DNA of 64,000 bases from Megachile rotundata (lineage: Eukaryota > Arthropoda > Insecta > Hymenoptera > Megachilidae), in the NCBI RefSeq assembly GCF_050947335.1, contig NC_134991.1, forward strand, positions 7,874,001-7,938,000, in the 5' to 3' direction. Below the pieces are notes generated by a model that saw nothing but the letters and a program-made list of their open reading frames with translations, ran no database searches and was not told the DNA's origin. Shown in pieces: positions 1 through 12,880 of this stretch (positions are counted from its first letter, which is position 1; each line of letters starts with the position of its first letter). The translations under genes and the position numbers were made by a program.

Positions 1-3000
1 TACGTATGTAACTTATTTATGTATGTATGTTATGACCTATGTATACAAATCCATTTATCTAGTTTATAAAATCCATTTACAATCTACATGCAATTCTTTT
101 ATAAATCATGTCCATATAAATTAATATATCTAAACGACGTTTTAATTAGGCGATGAATATTATACCGAGATAAGAAAGAATGATCGAAGTGAATCGCAAA
201 ATTTTGCCTTTTAAAAAGAAAAGAAAGATATCCGTTGAAATGTGGTCAAATGAAAAATGATACTTCTGAGTTTCATTGTTAACTGTAATTGAGAAAGACC
301 ATTAAGCGGCCATACTTGCAAGAAGTGCACCGTTAAAAGTTTCGCGTGCCTAAAAACGCTTGAACTTCCAGCGCGTCTGGCCTCAACGTTCTGAAAACAT
401 TTGTCTTTCATTAATCAAGATCCCGTCGCATGCTAAACGCTCAAACAATTTAAATAATTTTCAAACAAACTCCGTCGGAATGAGTACTCGTTCAAGATTA
501 AAATTGAAACGGTCTAGTTCATTCTCTTATTCGCTGCTCGACGAGATGAAGTCTTTGACTTCTATTTGCTTTTCGAAGGGTTTTGTTGATTTTGGCCCTC
601 GTTGTTATTTTGCATGCACTGAGTGCTGTGCGGAATTTGGATCAGTGGGAACATCCGACGTTGCGCAACAAACTTTCAAATTTTCAGGAGTTAAATTCTG
701 AAATTTTTCGACATCTTTCAACCCATAATTTTTCACATTTCATAAGTTCAAAATTAAGTTCTTCAGATTTTAAGATTCTTCAGTTTTTCAAATTTTTACC
801 CCTGTACATTAAATTTCCAAATTTTTAAATTCTCTGATCTTGAAATTGTCCTTTTTCAAATTTCTGAAAAAACTTTTCAAACGAACGGTAGAATCCTATT
901 TCGATATCAAGTCAAAAGCTCCTCGGAAAGGCAGTAAAAGACTTTTGCATATCCAATACGAAAAAGACAGAAGAAGTTAGATCGAATCGGAAAAAGACAG
1001 GGATGAAACTTGCGGCCCAGTTATCCGATTGCCCTTACCTTTTACGATCGTCAAAGGCGGCCAATAATTTCCCATATCCATGGACCCAATCGATCTTCGA
1101 GGATCGGAAATCGATGAGAGCTCGTTTACTCGTTCCATCTACTTCAACTTCAAGGTATGCACGCATTCGGATACTTTCATCGATGCGTTTCACGGGAAAT
1201 TGGCTCACGTCAGAGACTACCGCAGCCTCGTCGAAGGAATTATGACGCGTTATTGGAAATAATGGATGGAGAGTAATCCATCATCGTATTACGTATCCGA
1301 AATAGCATAGGCTCGTTGATAGCCAACGAATCATTGCTGAGCGTTCGATTTTACATTCGAAAGAGCCCGATTTACGACGTAGAAGCGGCCATCGATTTCA
1401 GGATTTTAAAACGGTAATGGCGTGTTAACTGATTGTTAGTTAATTACGGGAGATTTGAGAGGAATAATGCGTTGAGAATTTGAGATGTCCGAGTTATATC
1501 AGTTGGGGTAATTTTAGATATTTTGGGAATTTTTTATTTAGGATTTTTGGAGGAATTTGTGGATTCAGATTTGTGGATTTGAAGATTCAGGGGTTTGTGA
1601 ATTCCAGGAGTTTTCTGCCACTTGGAAGTGAAATTTGGATATCTACAAATTTAATTTGGGGATGTTTCAGTATTTAGATTTGAGTGTTTCGACACTATGG
1701 GAATTCTAAGCTTGAAAATTTAGAAATTAACGAAAGCTATTTGAGCCCATTTCCTTACCAACAGATACTTCTGAATATCCCAAACTTCAAAGAGTGTTAT
1801 CACTTGAAACAACAAATCCGAATATTCATAAGCTAAAATTGATAATGTCTTATCACACGAAAATGATAGAACGTTTCAATCTTAATCTGCATCAGGCTCT
1901 CAATCAAAAGAGTGTAATACTCATACGTGGTTGGAAAAGAACCATTTACTTTCGTTTTAATACATTTTACCGATTTCGCCAAGTATCATTAAACATTTAT
2001 CCGGAACATATTTGATTTTACCGGTCTATCGTAATTTTCCGGCAGCGAATTATTAATTGAATCGAAACGTACGGTGCTTCGCTCGCATCCGGCTGCTGAA
2101 GTTTATTGGAAGCACGTGCTGAGAAATGTATGAAATTTTCAGTAATTTGGATCACGGCGTAACTCGATGAAATTTCACGTGGCTAATTGGTTTCCGAGCA
2201 CCGTGATCGATATTTCTCTTTTTCTCGCGTTTCCTTCATTAACACGGCAGATTTCAATCGTATAGATTCTGCGTAGCGAGGATTTCTAATAAAAGAGACA
2301 GACGGGACCAAGATAAAGCTTGAAAAGCGCGGGAACGAACAATTGGATTGTCGGATCCCTTTCATGAATTTTCAGCTTCATTATTATAGCAAAATCCTGT
2401 ACATAACGAGAGATTTTACCCTCTATTTTTGCACGAGTTCGTTAAATATTAAAGGTGGTCTGCTCTCAAAGCGATTCGTTTCATTCCCGGCTGAGTCTTA
2501 CGCTCGATTGCGTATTTATTGCTTATTCCTTTTGTTGCAGTTTTTTCCATTTCGCTCTTTTTCATCCGTGAACCGAAGAAAGATTTGTGCTTTTGAGCCA
2601 CGGCTCGATTCGCCATGAGCCATTTATAGAATCTTTCACGATTAATGTTTGTCGATCGTTGCACGGGCCACCGGGATTCGTTTGTTATCGCGATGAAAAA
2701 GTTCGAACTTGTTCGGAATTTCAAATTGAATAATGCAGCATCCGAATTTCTGCCGGACACGCAGCTTCCCATGACGTTTCCGTTAAACGTATCGGCCAGT
2801 TATACGACTACATAAATTCCTCCGAATTTATGGAAGCTGACCGTACTCGACTAAACATTCCAACGTTTACGGAAATTCCGGGAGACCTAAGATAGAAGAT
2901 TCACCGTTTCGCGCCGTGTATCTGAATATCTGAATAGTTTCATCGGTCGTACAAATGTTGTCGACTACCATGATGCAGTTAGCTTTCGGTTGTGTACTAA

Positions 3001-3050
3001 CTGAACCGTTTGCTATTTGGTTCGATGAATTCTGTAAATTTGCAGGTTGT
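1..3050. other. no supported gene; AT-rich intergenic or intronic DNA
   Basis: Only short open frames without recognisable domains are present. T/A-rich low-complexity tracts occur around 690-860 and a G-rich GGATTTG-like tract around 1480-1700. No RNA gene or mobile element was recognised. Confidence 0.5.
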
Positions 3051-3084
3051 TGATAAGTTGAGCTATCTGGAGTTGTATGACACC

Positions 3085-3800
3085 AAACATATAGGTAGAT
3101 CGAATAGATTCATATGCATATAACTAGGTGACTGTATACTTGGAAACGTAAAGTTGTAGATATTTGCATTAGCAAATAGCTGGAATCATAGATATCGAGA
3201 TACTCTGGTGTATTAGTAATTAGATCCATAGATACTTGGATCAGTAGGATATGCAGATTCATAGGTACCTAGATCTATAGATATCTGGATGCGTAAGATA
3301 TGTGGAGCTCGGACACCACATGATCACATGACAGCTAGATCTATAGGTACCCAGAAACATAGATACTCAGGTCCATAGATAATTAGATTCATAGAGTCGT
3401 AGATTCATATGATACATGGATCCATTGATACCTAGGTTCACAGATATTTGGATCCATATGATACCTAGGTTCACAGATATTTGGATCCATATGCTACCTA
3501 GAACCGTAGATACTCATGTGCGTATAATACCTCATAGACACCTACAACCATAGATACTCAGGTCCATAGATAACTAGATGCATAGTGCCCTAGATTCATA
3601 TGATATATGAATCCATATATACCTAGGTTCATAGATATTTAAATCCATATGATACCTAGAACCGTAGATATTCATGTGCATATGATACCTAATAGACACC
3701 TAGAACCATAGATACTCAGGTCCATTGATAACTAGGTACATGGATTCTAAAATCCAATCGATTAATAGCTGAATACCCAATTTATAAATACCTACATTCA
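3085..3800. repeat. degenerate tandem repeat of AGATACCTAGG/ATCCATATG type
   Basis: Variants of ATAGATACCTAGGTTC and TTGGATCCATATGATA follow each other with spacings near 33 bp (for example 3431 and 3464). A longer block starting AGATACTCAGGTCCATA recurs at 3361, 3552 and 3710. Units are diverged, so this is an old minisatellite. Confidence 0.7.
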
Positions 3801-3904
3801 TAAACCTAAGTCTCTACATCCACATCCACACATGTAGATATCGACTGCAGATATGTTTCTAGATCCTCTCATCCTCTAAACTCAAATCCCAAGTTCGTGT
3901 AGTA

Positions 3905-4135
3905 GTAAACTCAAACTACTTCTTCATCTTCCTTATTGTTCGACGACATAAAACCTTGCTATACTCAAACAATTTCTCCATTTTCCTTTTGCTTATTGTA
4001 AGACGACATAAAACCTTGCTATATTCAAACTACTTCTACATCTTTCTCTTCCTTATTGTTCAACGACATAAAACCTTGCTATACTCAAACAATTTCTCCA
4101 TCCTTTACTTATTATTCGTCCCTATAAAACTTTAC
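3905..4135. repeat. 60-bp tandem repeat, about 3.5 copies
   Basis: CGACATAAAACCTTGCTAT recurs at exactly 60-bp spacing (about 3944, 4004 and 4064), followed by a C/T-rich stretch that ends in CTTATTGT. A partial copy precedes the first unit. The short open frame across it is a consequence of the 60-bp period. Confidence 0.85.
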
Positions 4136-4732
4136 TATAACAAATAAAGTGTTAATCAGATATAACACTAAATAGAAAGTTGCAATACGAAATGTATATA
4201 TATTATCTAAAATATTAATTTAAGCGTAATAATGCAATCACGTGTCTTACCACATATGACCGTTTTCACTTCTGCCAATCACTATATTAAAGAATATGAG
4301 AAATTCGCAACGCGAATAGACTACCTTTCATCAATCATTTTCGAGAAACTATGCTTACAACATTGAGTATGAGTAACTGTTACATTACGATGAAGAATTC
4401 GCGAGTCTTCAAGTAAACATAATACAGTACGTTTGATATAATGTCCGAAGGTATTTTTCACTAGTATTATCTGGACAACAAAAGCCTTGAAAGAAAAGAG
4501 TGGGCGTGGTTAGGGCTTGATTGATCGTTCGAATTTGAAGCCCTGAGATGAGGTTAGGTCACTGTTGGATTGGATACCATTTGTGTCCTTTTAACGATCA
4601 TTCGGTCAAGGATTTCGGACATGCTTAGCCTTACAGGGACTTTTTATCGTGCTGGACTGTGCTTCTGATCTTTTTAGTTGAATCAGACACTGGTTCTTTA
4701 AATTAGAGCTTTCGAGTTTACTGATTTGTACA
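4136..4732. other. unannotated spacer
   Basis: Unique AT-rich sequence between two tandem arrays. No coding or RNA feature recognised. Confidence 0.4.
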
Positions 4733-5352
4733 TTTATTGATTTACTGATTTACTGATTTACTGATTTACTGATTTACTGATTTACTGATTTACTGATTTA
4801 CTGATTCACTGATTCACTGATTCACTGATTCACTGATTCACTGATTCACTGATTCACTGATTCACTGATTCATTGATTCACTGATTCACTGATTCACTGA
4901 TTCACTGATTCACTGATTCACTGATTCACTGATTCATTGATTCATTGATTCATTGATTCATTGATTCATTGATTCACTGATTCACTGATTCACTGATTCA
5001 CTGATTCACTGATTCACTGATTCACTGATTCACTGATTCACTGATTCACTGATTCACTGATTCACTGATTCACTGATTCACTGATTCACTGATTCACTGA
5101 TTCACTGATTCACTGATTCACTGATTCACTGATTCACTGATTCACTGATTCACTGATTCATTGATTCATTGATTCATTGATTCATTGATTCATTGATTCA
5201 TTGATTCATTGATTCATTGATTCATTAATTCATTGATTCATTGATTTACTCATTTACTGATTTACTCATTTACTGATTCACTCATTTACTGAGTTACTCA
5301 TTTACTGATTCACTCATTTACTGAGTTACTCATTTACTCATTTACTCATTTA
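4733..5352. repeat. 8-bp satellite (CTGATTYA)n
   Basis: More than 70 near-perfect copies of an 8-bp unit. Variants are arranged in blocks: CTGATTTA first, then CTGATTCA, then runs of TTGATTCA (about 4934-4973 and 5159-5230), ending in degenerate CTCATTTA units. The block order suggests local amplification of variants by slippage or unequal exchange. Confidence 0.95.
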
Positions 5353-7139
5353 CACATTTCTTCATTTGCAAATTTACAAATCTTCAAATTCATAAAATTG
5401 GATCACAAATTCCTTAATTCAGTAATTTAAAAATTTCGGACGCAATTCAAAAATTCGTAAACTTTCATGAACTTCTTTTTGCGTTACCAACTGATATAAT
5501 CTCGTGGACAGAGACGTTCAATTCGGACTTTCTGTTTTATTCATCCACGAACCACCTTACCAATTGGTCACGAAGACTCTCCATACGTCCCAGGGTTATT
5601 GATGCAATTTAACTCGTGGTCAGTCCGTTTAGCCACAGAACCACGATGGAATAAGTATTTCATCGTGTATACCGTGTGTTACACTGCTGAATACAGTGCA
5701 ATATAGAGGGCAAACACGGTATGGTACAGTCAAGATAAAATCTGTCTTCCCCAGGGAAAATACAATATTCTAAATTTTCGTATGTGACGCGATGTCATAT
5801 GAATTTTAAGATCTGGGAATTCGGGAATTCACTGAAATAGTATTATAGAAATTTGGTAACATAGGTGTTTGGGAGTCGTGGGATTCGGGGATTTACGGAT
5901 TTATGGGCTGTGGAATTTGGGAACATGGGTATTTTAGGATGATGGATCTCGAGATTTTAAGAATTTAGGATTCTGGGGATTTGGGGATTTACGGATTTAT
6001 GAACTGAGAAATTTGGGGAGGTGGGTATTTTAGGATGATAAATTTTGGGATTTTAGGATTTTTAGGATTTGGAGAGTTTGGGATGTAGAGAAGAATCTGG
6101 AGAGTTAGAGACATTGGTGTTTAGGGATCTATTGATTTATGAGTTAAAAAGTTTGTGGATTTCAAAATTTAAGAATTTTCAAAAATTTAGGAATCTCGAG
6201 GTATTTTCAAAATTTGGAGATACAGAGAGAAGTTCAAGAACTTGAAAATATAACAATTTCCTGTCAAAATTAGAAAACTTGCAAATGTACGAAAATACCT
6301 GGAAACCTGAGTACTTACAAATTCCCAGACATGAAAATCGAAAAATTAACAAATGAAAAAATTTCTCAATTAAAAAATCTCAAAGTTTTCGTACGTGTCC
6401 TAATCGGCCTATGCCTCCGAGTGTACCAGAACACAGAAACGTGGTTTTGGTGCAGAGACTCGAGGGACCAAGAGTTACGCGAAATAATGCAAAACACGAC
6501 TTTCTTTACATTTTACATAGGCGAACAGAACCACCTGCATGCTCGTGCATCGTGTGCACTTGCACCCAAGAGGCCACAAAATGAATGGCGGCGTGACAGA
6601 GGTCACAAAGCGTGGTAGCACATTTTTCTAACCGTGGATCGATAGAATTCGGACGAGTTAACGAGAGGTACGATAAAGGAAAGGCGGGACGATAGCTACG
6701 AATCGCGAATACATTTACTGTGTAACAAAGAACCCTATTGGGGAGTTGACCACATAATTTATCAGACGCAAAGCGTATTTTTCCTTTCGGGATTTTGCGG
6801 TTAAGGCAGGCTGGAGAGTTTGAGTAATTATACTGTTTCGTCGTGTACCCTGTTAAGAATGTATCGTGTTTGTTTTTATGCTGCACCCTAACGTTTTTGA
6901 GATACTTATTGCTGGATTAACCTCGGGGATAATAATGGTGTGTATTCTTTCGGTGGAACTTTTTATTCGAACTTCTTTTGTTCGAGTATGTAAGAGAGGA
7001 GAAGATGGTGTATAAAAGAGTTATATGTAAATAATTAATTGCTATGATACTTTGAGTTGAGTTCGAGAAAATTATTAATCTAATAGGAGTAGATTTGTTT
7101 GAACATTTAATTTAATTAATGAATTTAATATTTTACTCT
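5353..7139. other. spacer with a G-rich degenerate tract
   Basis: Between about 5870 and 6230 the + strand has loosely repeated GGGGATTTACGGATTTATG-like words. Outside that I see only short open frames without recognisable domains. Confidence 0.4.
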
Positions 7140-8110
7140 ATGTACAATTCAAACTAATCATAATCTGATTAGTTGTTAACATATACCTAGATTACCTACC
7201 TAAATTAGCCTAACCTAGTTTACTCTAAGGTAACCTGATTTAATCATAATGTAACCTAACCTCTTTAATCATAATCCATCTAATGTTATAAATCTTAATC
7301 ATATCTCAACTGAAACTAACCTAGACTATTATTATCTACATGAATTAGCCTAATCTAATTTACTCTGAAGTAATTTTATTTAATCATAATTTAATCTAAC
7401 CTCTCTTAATCGTAATTTAACCTACCCTCTCTTGATCATAATTCAACCCACCTAATGTTACAAGTCCTATTCATATTCCAACTGAAACTAACCTAGACTA
7501 TTATTATTTACCTAAATTAACCTAATCTAATTTACTCTGAAGTAATTTTATTTAATCATAATTTAATCTAACCTCTCTTAATCGTAATTTAACCTACCCT
7601 CTCTTGATCATAATTCAACCCACCTGATGTTACAAGTCCTATTCATATCCCAACTGAAACTAACCTAGACTATTATTATTTACCTAAATTAACCTAAGCT
7701 AATTTACTCTAAGGTAATTTAATTCAATCATAATTTAACCTAACCACTTTTATTCGTAATTTAACCTAACTTCTCTTGATCATAATTCAAACCATCTAAT
7801 GTTATAAGTCTAATTATTATTTACCTGAATTAGCTTAATATAATTTACTCTAAGGTAATTTAATTTAATCATAATTTAACCTAACCAGTTTTAATCGTAA
7901 TTTAACCTAACCTCTCTAATCATAATTCATCTAATGTTATAAGCCTTAATCATATCCCAACTGAAACTAACCTAGTCTAATTATTCACAATTTACTCCAG
8001 TTGTGTTCAATGTAAATTGTATTACTACAAATCCTACTCTAGTCATAATTCAAGCTTAGCTCCAAAGTCATTAGTCCTAATCTACCCTAACCAAACTCAG
8101 ATTTACTCAT
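7140..8110. repeat. diverged ~172-bp tandem repeat rich in TAACCTAACCT
   Basis: A block containing TAATTTTATTTAATCATAAT, then TTTAACCTACCCTCTC, then CAACTGAAACTAACCTAGAC recurs about every 172 bp (for example TAATTTTATT at 7371 and 7543). There are roughly four to five copies with growing divergence at the ends. Words such as CCTAACCT resemble the complement of the insect TTAGG telomere unit but are not in perfect array. Confidence 0.8.
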
Positions 8111-8984
8111 AATATAGCCAAATATAGTTCGACTATTATCTCTGCACAAACTCCTCTCAGATAAGATTGCATCCATACAAATCTGAATCACTATATATTT
8201 TCTCCTTTGACCTATGCCGAAATAAACTCAAGGATGATAATCGCGTGAACATCAGCGTTAAAACGTTAACGCGTACCAGAACACCCTTTCCGTTGATTAT
8301 CTGCCACGTTTCCGCTTTAAGCAACGAGAGTATAGCCAGCCTCGTATCACGCGGTCTCGTATCCTTGAACTTTGCTTGTTCCGAGTGTTTCAGGTGAGCT
8401 TCAGCAAGGGCCATTTGCGTGCCTCGCGCTAATTGCCGGAGCAAGGTGACGTATTTTAAGGAACGTAAACGTACAGGGTAGCTGGAAACCCGGCCATACA
8501 GTCTCGAGGACTCGAGGGCCCCGTTACGAGGACGAGTTCCTCGCGTTCCACGCGTTCCTCGCTTTTCCTTCGACCCTCCGCTCCACACCCTGCTTTCATG
8601 TCCCTGGAGCAGTCGCTTCCGGCATCCCTTGTCCTCCTTTTCTCACCGTCCTCGCACCCGGGGTATCTCCTTTCTTTCCAGTTCCATTATCGTCAGCCGT
8701 CTACACGCCGGCGAGAAGGAGCTTCGTTTTCGAACTTGTCACGGAATTATTGGCAAGATGAGACGGACGTGAAATTTTAGCTGACCCCCTTTAGAATATC
8801 CTTTAGCGTTTCCCTTCTATTTCTTACGACCCTTCTAGTTCTCTTTCTACCGATGCTATTAGACTTCCGTGATTCGTCGCCGTTACGGTGTTTGCTTTTA
8901 ATCGAAGATCCATTGGCGTAGCTTGATGTTTCTTCTGATAATAGTGCTCTGTTTCGGAGATGGAACGAGTACGTATTTGGGGAT
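8111..8984. other. moderately GC-rich spacer, no supported gene
   Basis: Sequence around 8400-8760 is richer in G+C and CpG than its surroundings. The open frames (such as 8157-8588 on the minus strand) show no recognisable domain and no convincing exon boundaries. It could be a regulatory region or an exon fragment of something I cannot identify. Confidence 0.3.
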
Positions 8985-9720
8985 TTTGGATTTAGGGATT
9001 TAGGTATTTTGGAATTTAGGAGAAGGGAGTTGGGATATGGAGATTTGGAACTGTAGAGAGTTGATGAGTTAGGGATTTTGAAGTTTTGTGATTTGGGATT
9101 TGAGGATTTGGTTATTTAGGGAGTTGGGCATATACCAATTTGGAAATTTGGAAATTTGGGAATTTGCAAGTGTGGAGAATTTGGAATACATATAAGGATT
9201 TGGGAGTGTAGGGATTGGGGTAAGTAGAGGTTTGGAACTATAGTGATTTGGGACTGTAGGGGTTTTGGAAATTGGGGATTTGGGAATATGTGGATTTGGG
9301 CATATGTGGATTTGGAAATATGTGGATTTGGGCATATGTGGATTCGGGCATATGTGGATTTGGGCATATGTGGATTTGGGCATATGTGGATTTGGGCATA
9401 TGTGGATTTGGGCATATGTGGATTTGGAAATATGTGGATTTGGGCATATGTGGATTCGGGCATATGTGGATTTGGGCATATGTGGATTTGGGCATATGTG
9501 GATTTGGGCATATGTGGATTTGGGCATATGTGGATTTGGGCATATGTGGATTTGGGCATATGTGGATTTGGGCATATGTGGATTTGGAAATATGTGAATT
9601 TGGGCATATGTGGATTTAGGAGTGTAGGGATTTGGGAATGTGTAAATTTGAAAATATGTAGACTTGGGAATGTAGGAATTTATTGATGTAACAATTTGAG
9701 AAAGTATAATTTTGGGAATT
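8985..9720. repeat. 18-bp array GGCATATGTGGATTTGG core at 9288-9620
   Basis: About 18 near-perfect copies of an 18-bp unit, each with the palindrome CATATG followed by TGGATTTGG. GGCATATG is sometimes replaced by GAAATATG. Flanks at 8985-9290 and 9620-9720 are degenerate GGATTTGGG-type sequence. Because 18 is a multiple of three and the unit lacks stops in most frames, overlapping long open frames arise on both strands; none is a gene. Confidence 0.95.
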
Positions 9721-11755
9721 TATGAATTCAGAAATTTCATATTCAAGAACTTGAGAACTTTTAACCTGAAAACTTGGAACCATACTTCACTAACTAAAGA
9801 ACTTAACTATTTAAGAACTTTTTAACATTTTGTCAAAACTTCAAATCTCAACGATCTATAACTCAAAACTTCGGTGCTCCTAAAACTACAAAATTTCAAA
9901 GCTTGTCCCAAGAAATATTCTAAATCCACCATACCATAAATATCAAACCTACAAAATAATTTTTCAGACTCACTCCCCGCGCATTACGCCAATGCGAAGT
10001 TCATCTTGAACAAAATCCTTGGCTAATCAACCCGATCGATAAAAGCAATGTTAAACGTAATTAGACTCGATTTTCTTACCTGTTCTATTATCGTAATTAG
10101 ATGGTCGATTGGAGCCGGACTAATACTATAATGGATCCGAACAAATTGATCCCCTCTTTAACAATTACATAATTAAGTATCATTAAAGGATCGAAGGATA
10201 AGTTTGAAGTATTCCTATTCATTCGCGTTCGATGTTAATATTTTTTTTTTGATGGGTAAAACTTTGTTGGATAGTTTTCTAGCAGCTTTGTCAAAGTTTC
10301 ATGAGAGCGGTGGGCCAGCAACTTGTGAACATTGTTCAGCGAACGTCAGCGATCAAACTAGCGAACGATTTTAGCTGCGTTTCGTGCACGAGCATAAAGT
10401 AGGCTCGAAAATATACGTCGTAAACACTTAAGCTTCTTCGTGGATGAATGCAGAGGTACTTCGTCTTAGCTACTTTCAATTTTTCAGGCAAGAAATTGCA
10501 TAGTTGTTTACAGAACATTACACAAAAATGAATAACATTTATTTGACAACTTGTAATTTTGATTAAATCTGTAGTTAATCTGTCTTCTATTAATAGGAGT
10601 TTTTAATTAGTGAAGAGTTAAAATATATAATTCAATGTCCCTATGGATAATTGTGTAATCTGCAATGCAATAAGGGGTGGATTTTGTAGTTGAATATGTG
10701 AAGGGAATGAATTTTGCCTATTAATATGATGTATTAATAATAATTCGAGAATTTGTAGTATCTTGTAATTTACTCGCACATTCTAATAATTTATAAACAT
10801 TTTTTTTATGTAAAATACCATCGACTAATCTTTGTATCTTGAACACTCATATTTCAGAAAAAAATTAAGTATATATAAAGTTAAAACAATCAATAAATCT
10901 CAATTCCTTCAAGCAATAAATGTTATCTCAAATTGAACATATAAAAACTATGACATCGATTACGACAAGAATGAAACGAGCTCCAATAGAAATCCACATT
11001 TCAACCGAAGCTGAATGAACTATTTAATAACCTCCATAAAGATTCAATTAATGCATGTAGAGCTTGATTGGCCGCGAATCGAATGAGATATAAATGAATC
11101 AGAAATATCGAATCAGCGTGAACCATGAAACAGCGATGACCTAAATCGAAGAACATTATCGTGTCGATGTGTGACGTAAAAATCATCAATTATCACGTAG
11201 ACGTATCACTTGTCGATGCACCATACGTTCGCATAGAACACTGCGCACGTGTTGTATCGACATGTTTGCGAAATGACAACGAGGTAGAGAATATGAAGCT
11301 TGTCCCCCGAGTAATTTCATACAGATACCATCATGTGAAACGACAATCTCGAAGGCATCGTGCAAAGGCGCCCGATAAAAGACCATTGCACATTTATTCG
11401 CCGTTTCAAAACACGAAAGCTTTTATCGGAGCTGGTAACGAAAGGTACGACATCTTAACGAGCATCTTGTTTCAAGTATTACACGCGTCTGCTAACTTTT
11501 ACTAGAAAATGTTTCCTGTACTTCCACTAACACGCAATCTACTTGCTTCTCGTTCCAGCAACTTTTTCCTTACTTATGTAAGTGGCACAATTTGTTTCTT
11601 TTTACGTTGATTCTTCGTTTCATTGAATTGCAAATGTGCTGAGATATGGTTAGAATTTCTTTGTTACTAATTGTGCAATCAGTACGTTGCAGTAATTTGC
11701 ATTCTTTATATATTAATTTGTCGTTGCTTTGAGTTGCAAATTTTGAGCCCTTTGG
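9721..11755. other. no supported gene
   Basis: AT-rich sequence. An open frame at 11161-11505 on the + strand (114 codons) has no recognisable domain or splice context and is not called. Confidence 0.4.
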
Positions 11756-12880
11756 CGACGTAACGCGTGGGGATCCTATGTGCAGCAATATAATGCGTTG
11801 TGATTTAATGTGAGGCCATATAACGCGTGGCAATACAAAACGTGACGGTTGAATGCGTGGTGATTTAACGCGTGACGTTATAACGTGTGGCGATATAACT
11901 CATGACGATATAACACGTGGCGATATAACGCGTGGCGATGCAAAACATGACGGTCGAATGGTGATTTAACGCCTGGCGATATAATGTGTGGCAATCCACC
12001 GCGTGGCTATCGATTGCGTGGCGATATAACGTGTGGTGATATAACGCGTGGCGATTCAAAACGTGACGGTCGAATACGTGGTGATTTAACGCGTGGCGAT
12101 ATAACGCGTGGCGATATAATGCGTGGCTATCGATTGTGTGGCGATATAACAACGAGTGGTGATATAACGCGTGGCTGTATAATGCGTGACGATATAACGC
12201 GTGGCAATGTAACGCGTGGCGATATAACGCGTGGCAATGTAACACATGGCGATATAACGCGTGGCGATATAACGCGTGGCAATATAACACGTGGCGATTC
12301 AAAACGTGACGGTCGAATACGTGGTGATTTAACGCGTGGCGATATAACGCGTGGCAATATAACACGTGGCGATTCAAAACGTGACGGTCGAATACGTGGT
12401 GATTTAACGCGTGGCGATATAACGCGTGGTGATATAATGCGTGGCTATCGATTGCGTGGCGATATAACAACGAGTGGTCATATAACGCGTGGCGATATAA
12501 TGCGTGACGATATAACGCGTGGCAATATAACGCGTGATAATGTAACGCGTGACAATGTAACACATGGCGATATAACGCGTGGTGATATAATGCGTGGCTA
12601 TCGATTGCGTGGCGATATAACAACGAGTGGTCATATAACGCGTGGCGATATAATGCGTGACGATATAACGCGTGGCAATATAACGCGTGATAATGTAACG
12701 CGTGACAATGTAACACATGGCGATATAACGTGTGGCGATATAACGCGTGGCAATATAACACGTAGCACTATAACGTGCAACAATCCACCGCGTGACTATC
12801 GAATGCGTGGTGACATAACGCGTGGCAATATAACCCAGGATGCAATATAACGCATGATTGAAACAATATAACGCATGTCA
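11756..12880. repeat. 15-bp GCGTGGCRATATAAC array with higher-order structure
   Basis: About 70 copies of a 15-bp unit with invariant GCGTG followed by an AT-rich decamer. Longer units are superimposed. One is a 153-bp block starting CTATCGATTGCGTGGCG, duplicated at 12445 and 12598. Another is a block starting GCGATTCAAAACGTGACGG at 12051, 12294 and 12369, the last two exactly 75 bp (5 x 15) apart. Open frames of nearly 300 codons on both strands come from the 15-bp period. Confidence 0.95.

Noticed and set aside
9069..9686. Six overlapping open frames of 100-168 codons
   Set aside because: By-products of the 18-bp array; open in several frames and both strands at once.
11161..11505. 114-codon + strand open frame
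   Set aside because: No recognisable domain, and an overlapping frame is open on the other strand.
11865..12850. Open frames of 288-298 codons on both strands with HALYRHALYRH- or RGDITRGN-type repeats
   Set aside because: They come from a 15-bp tandem unit lacking stops. Opposite-strand frames are equally long and there is no start or splice context.
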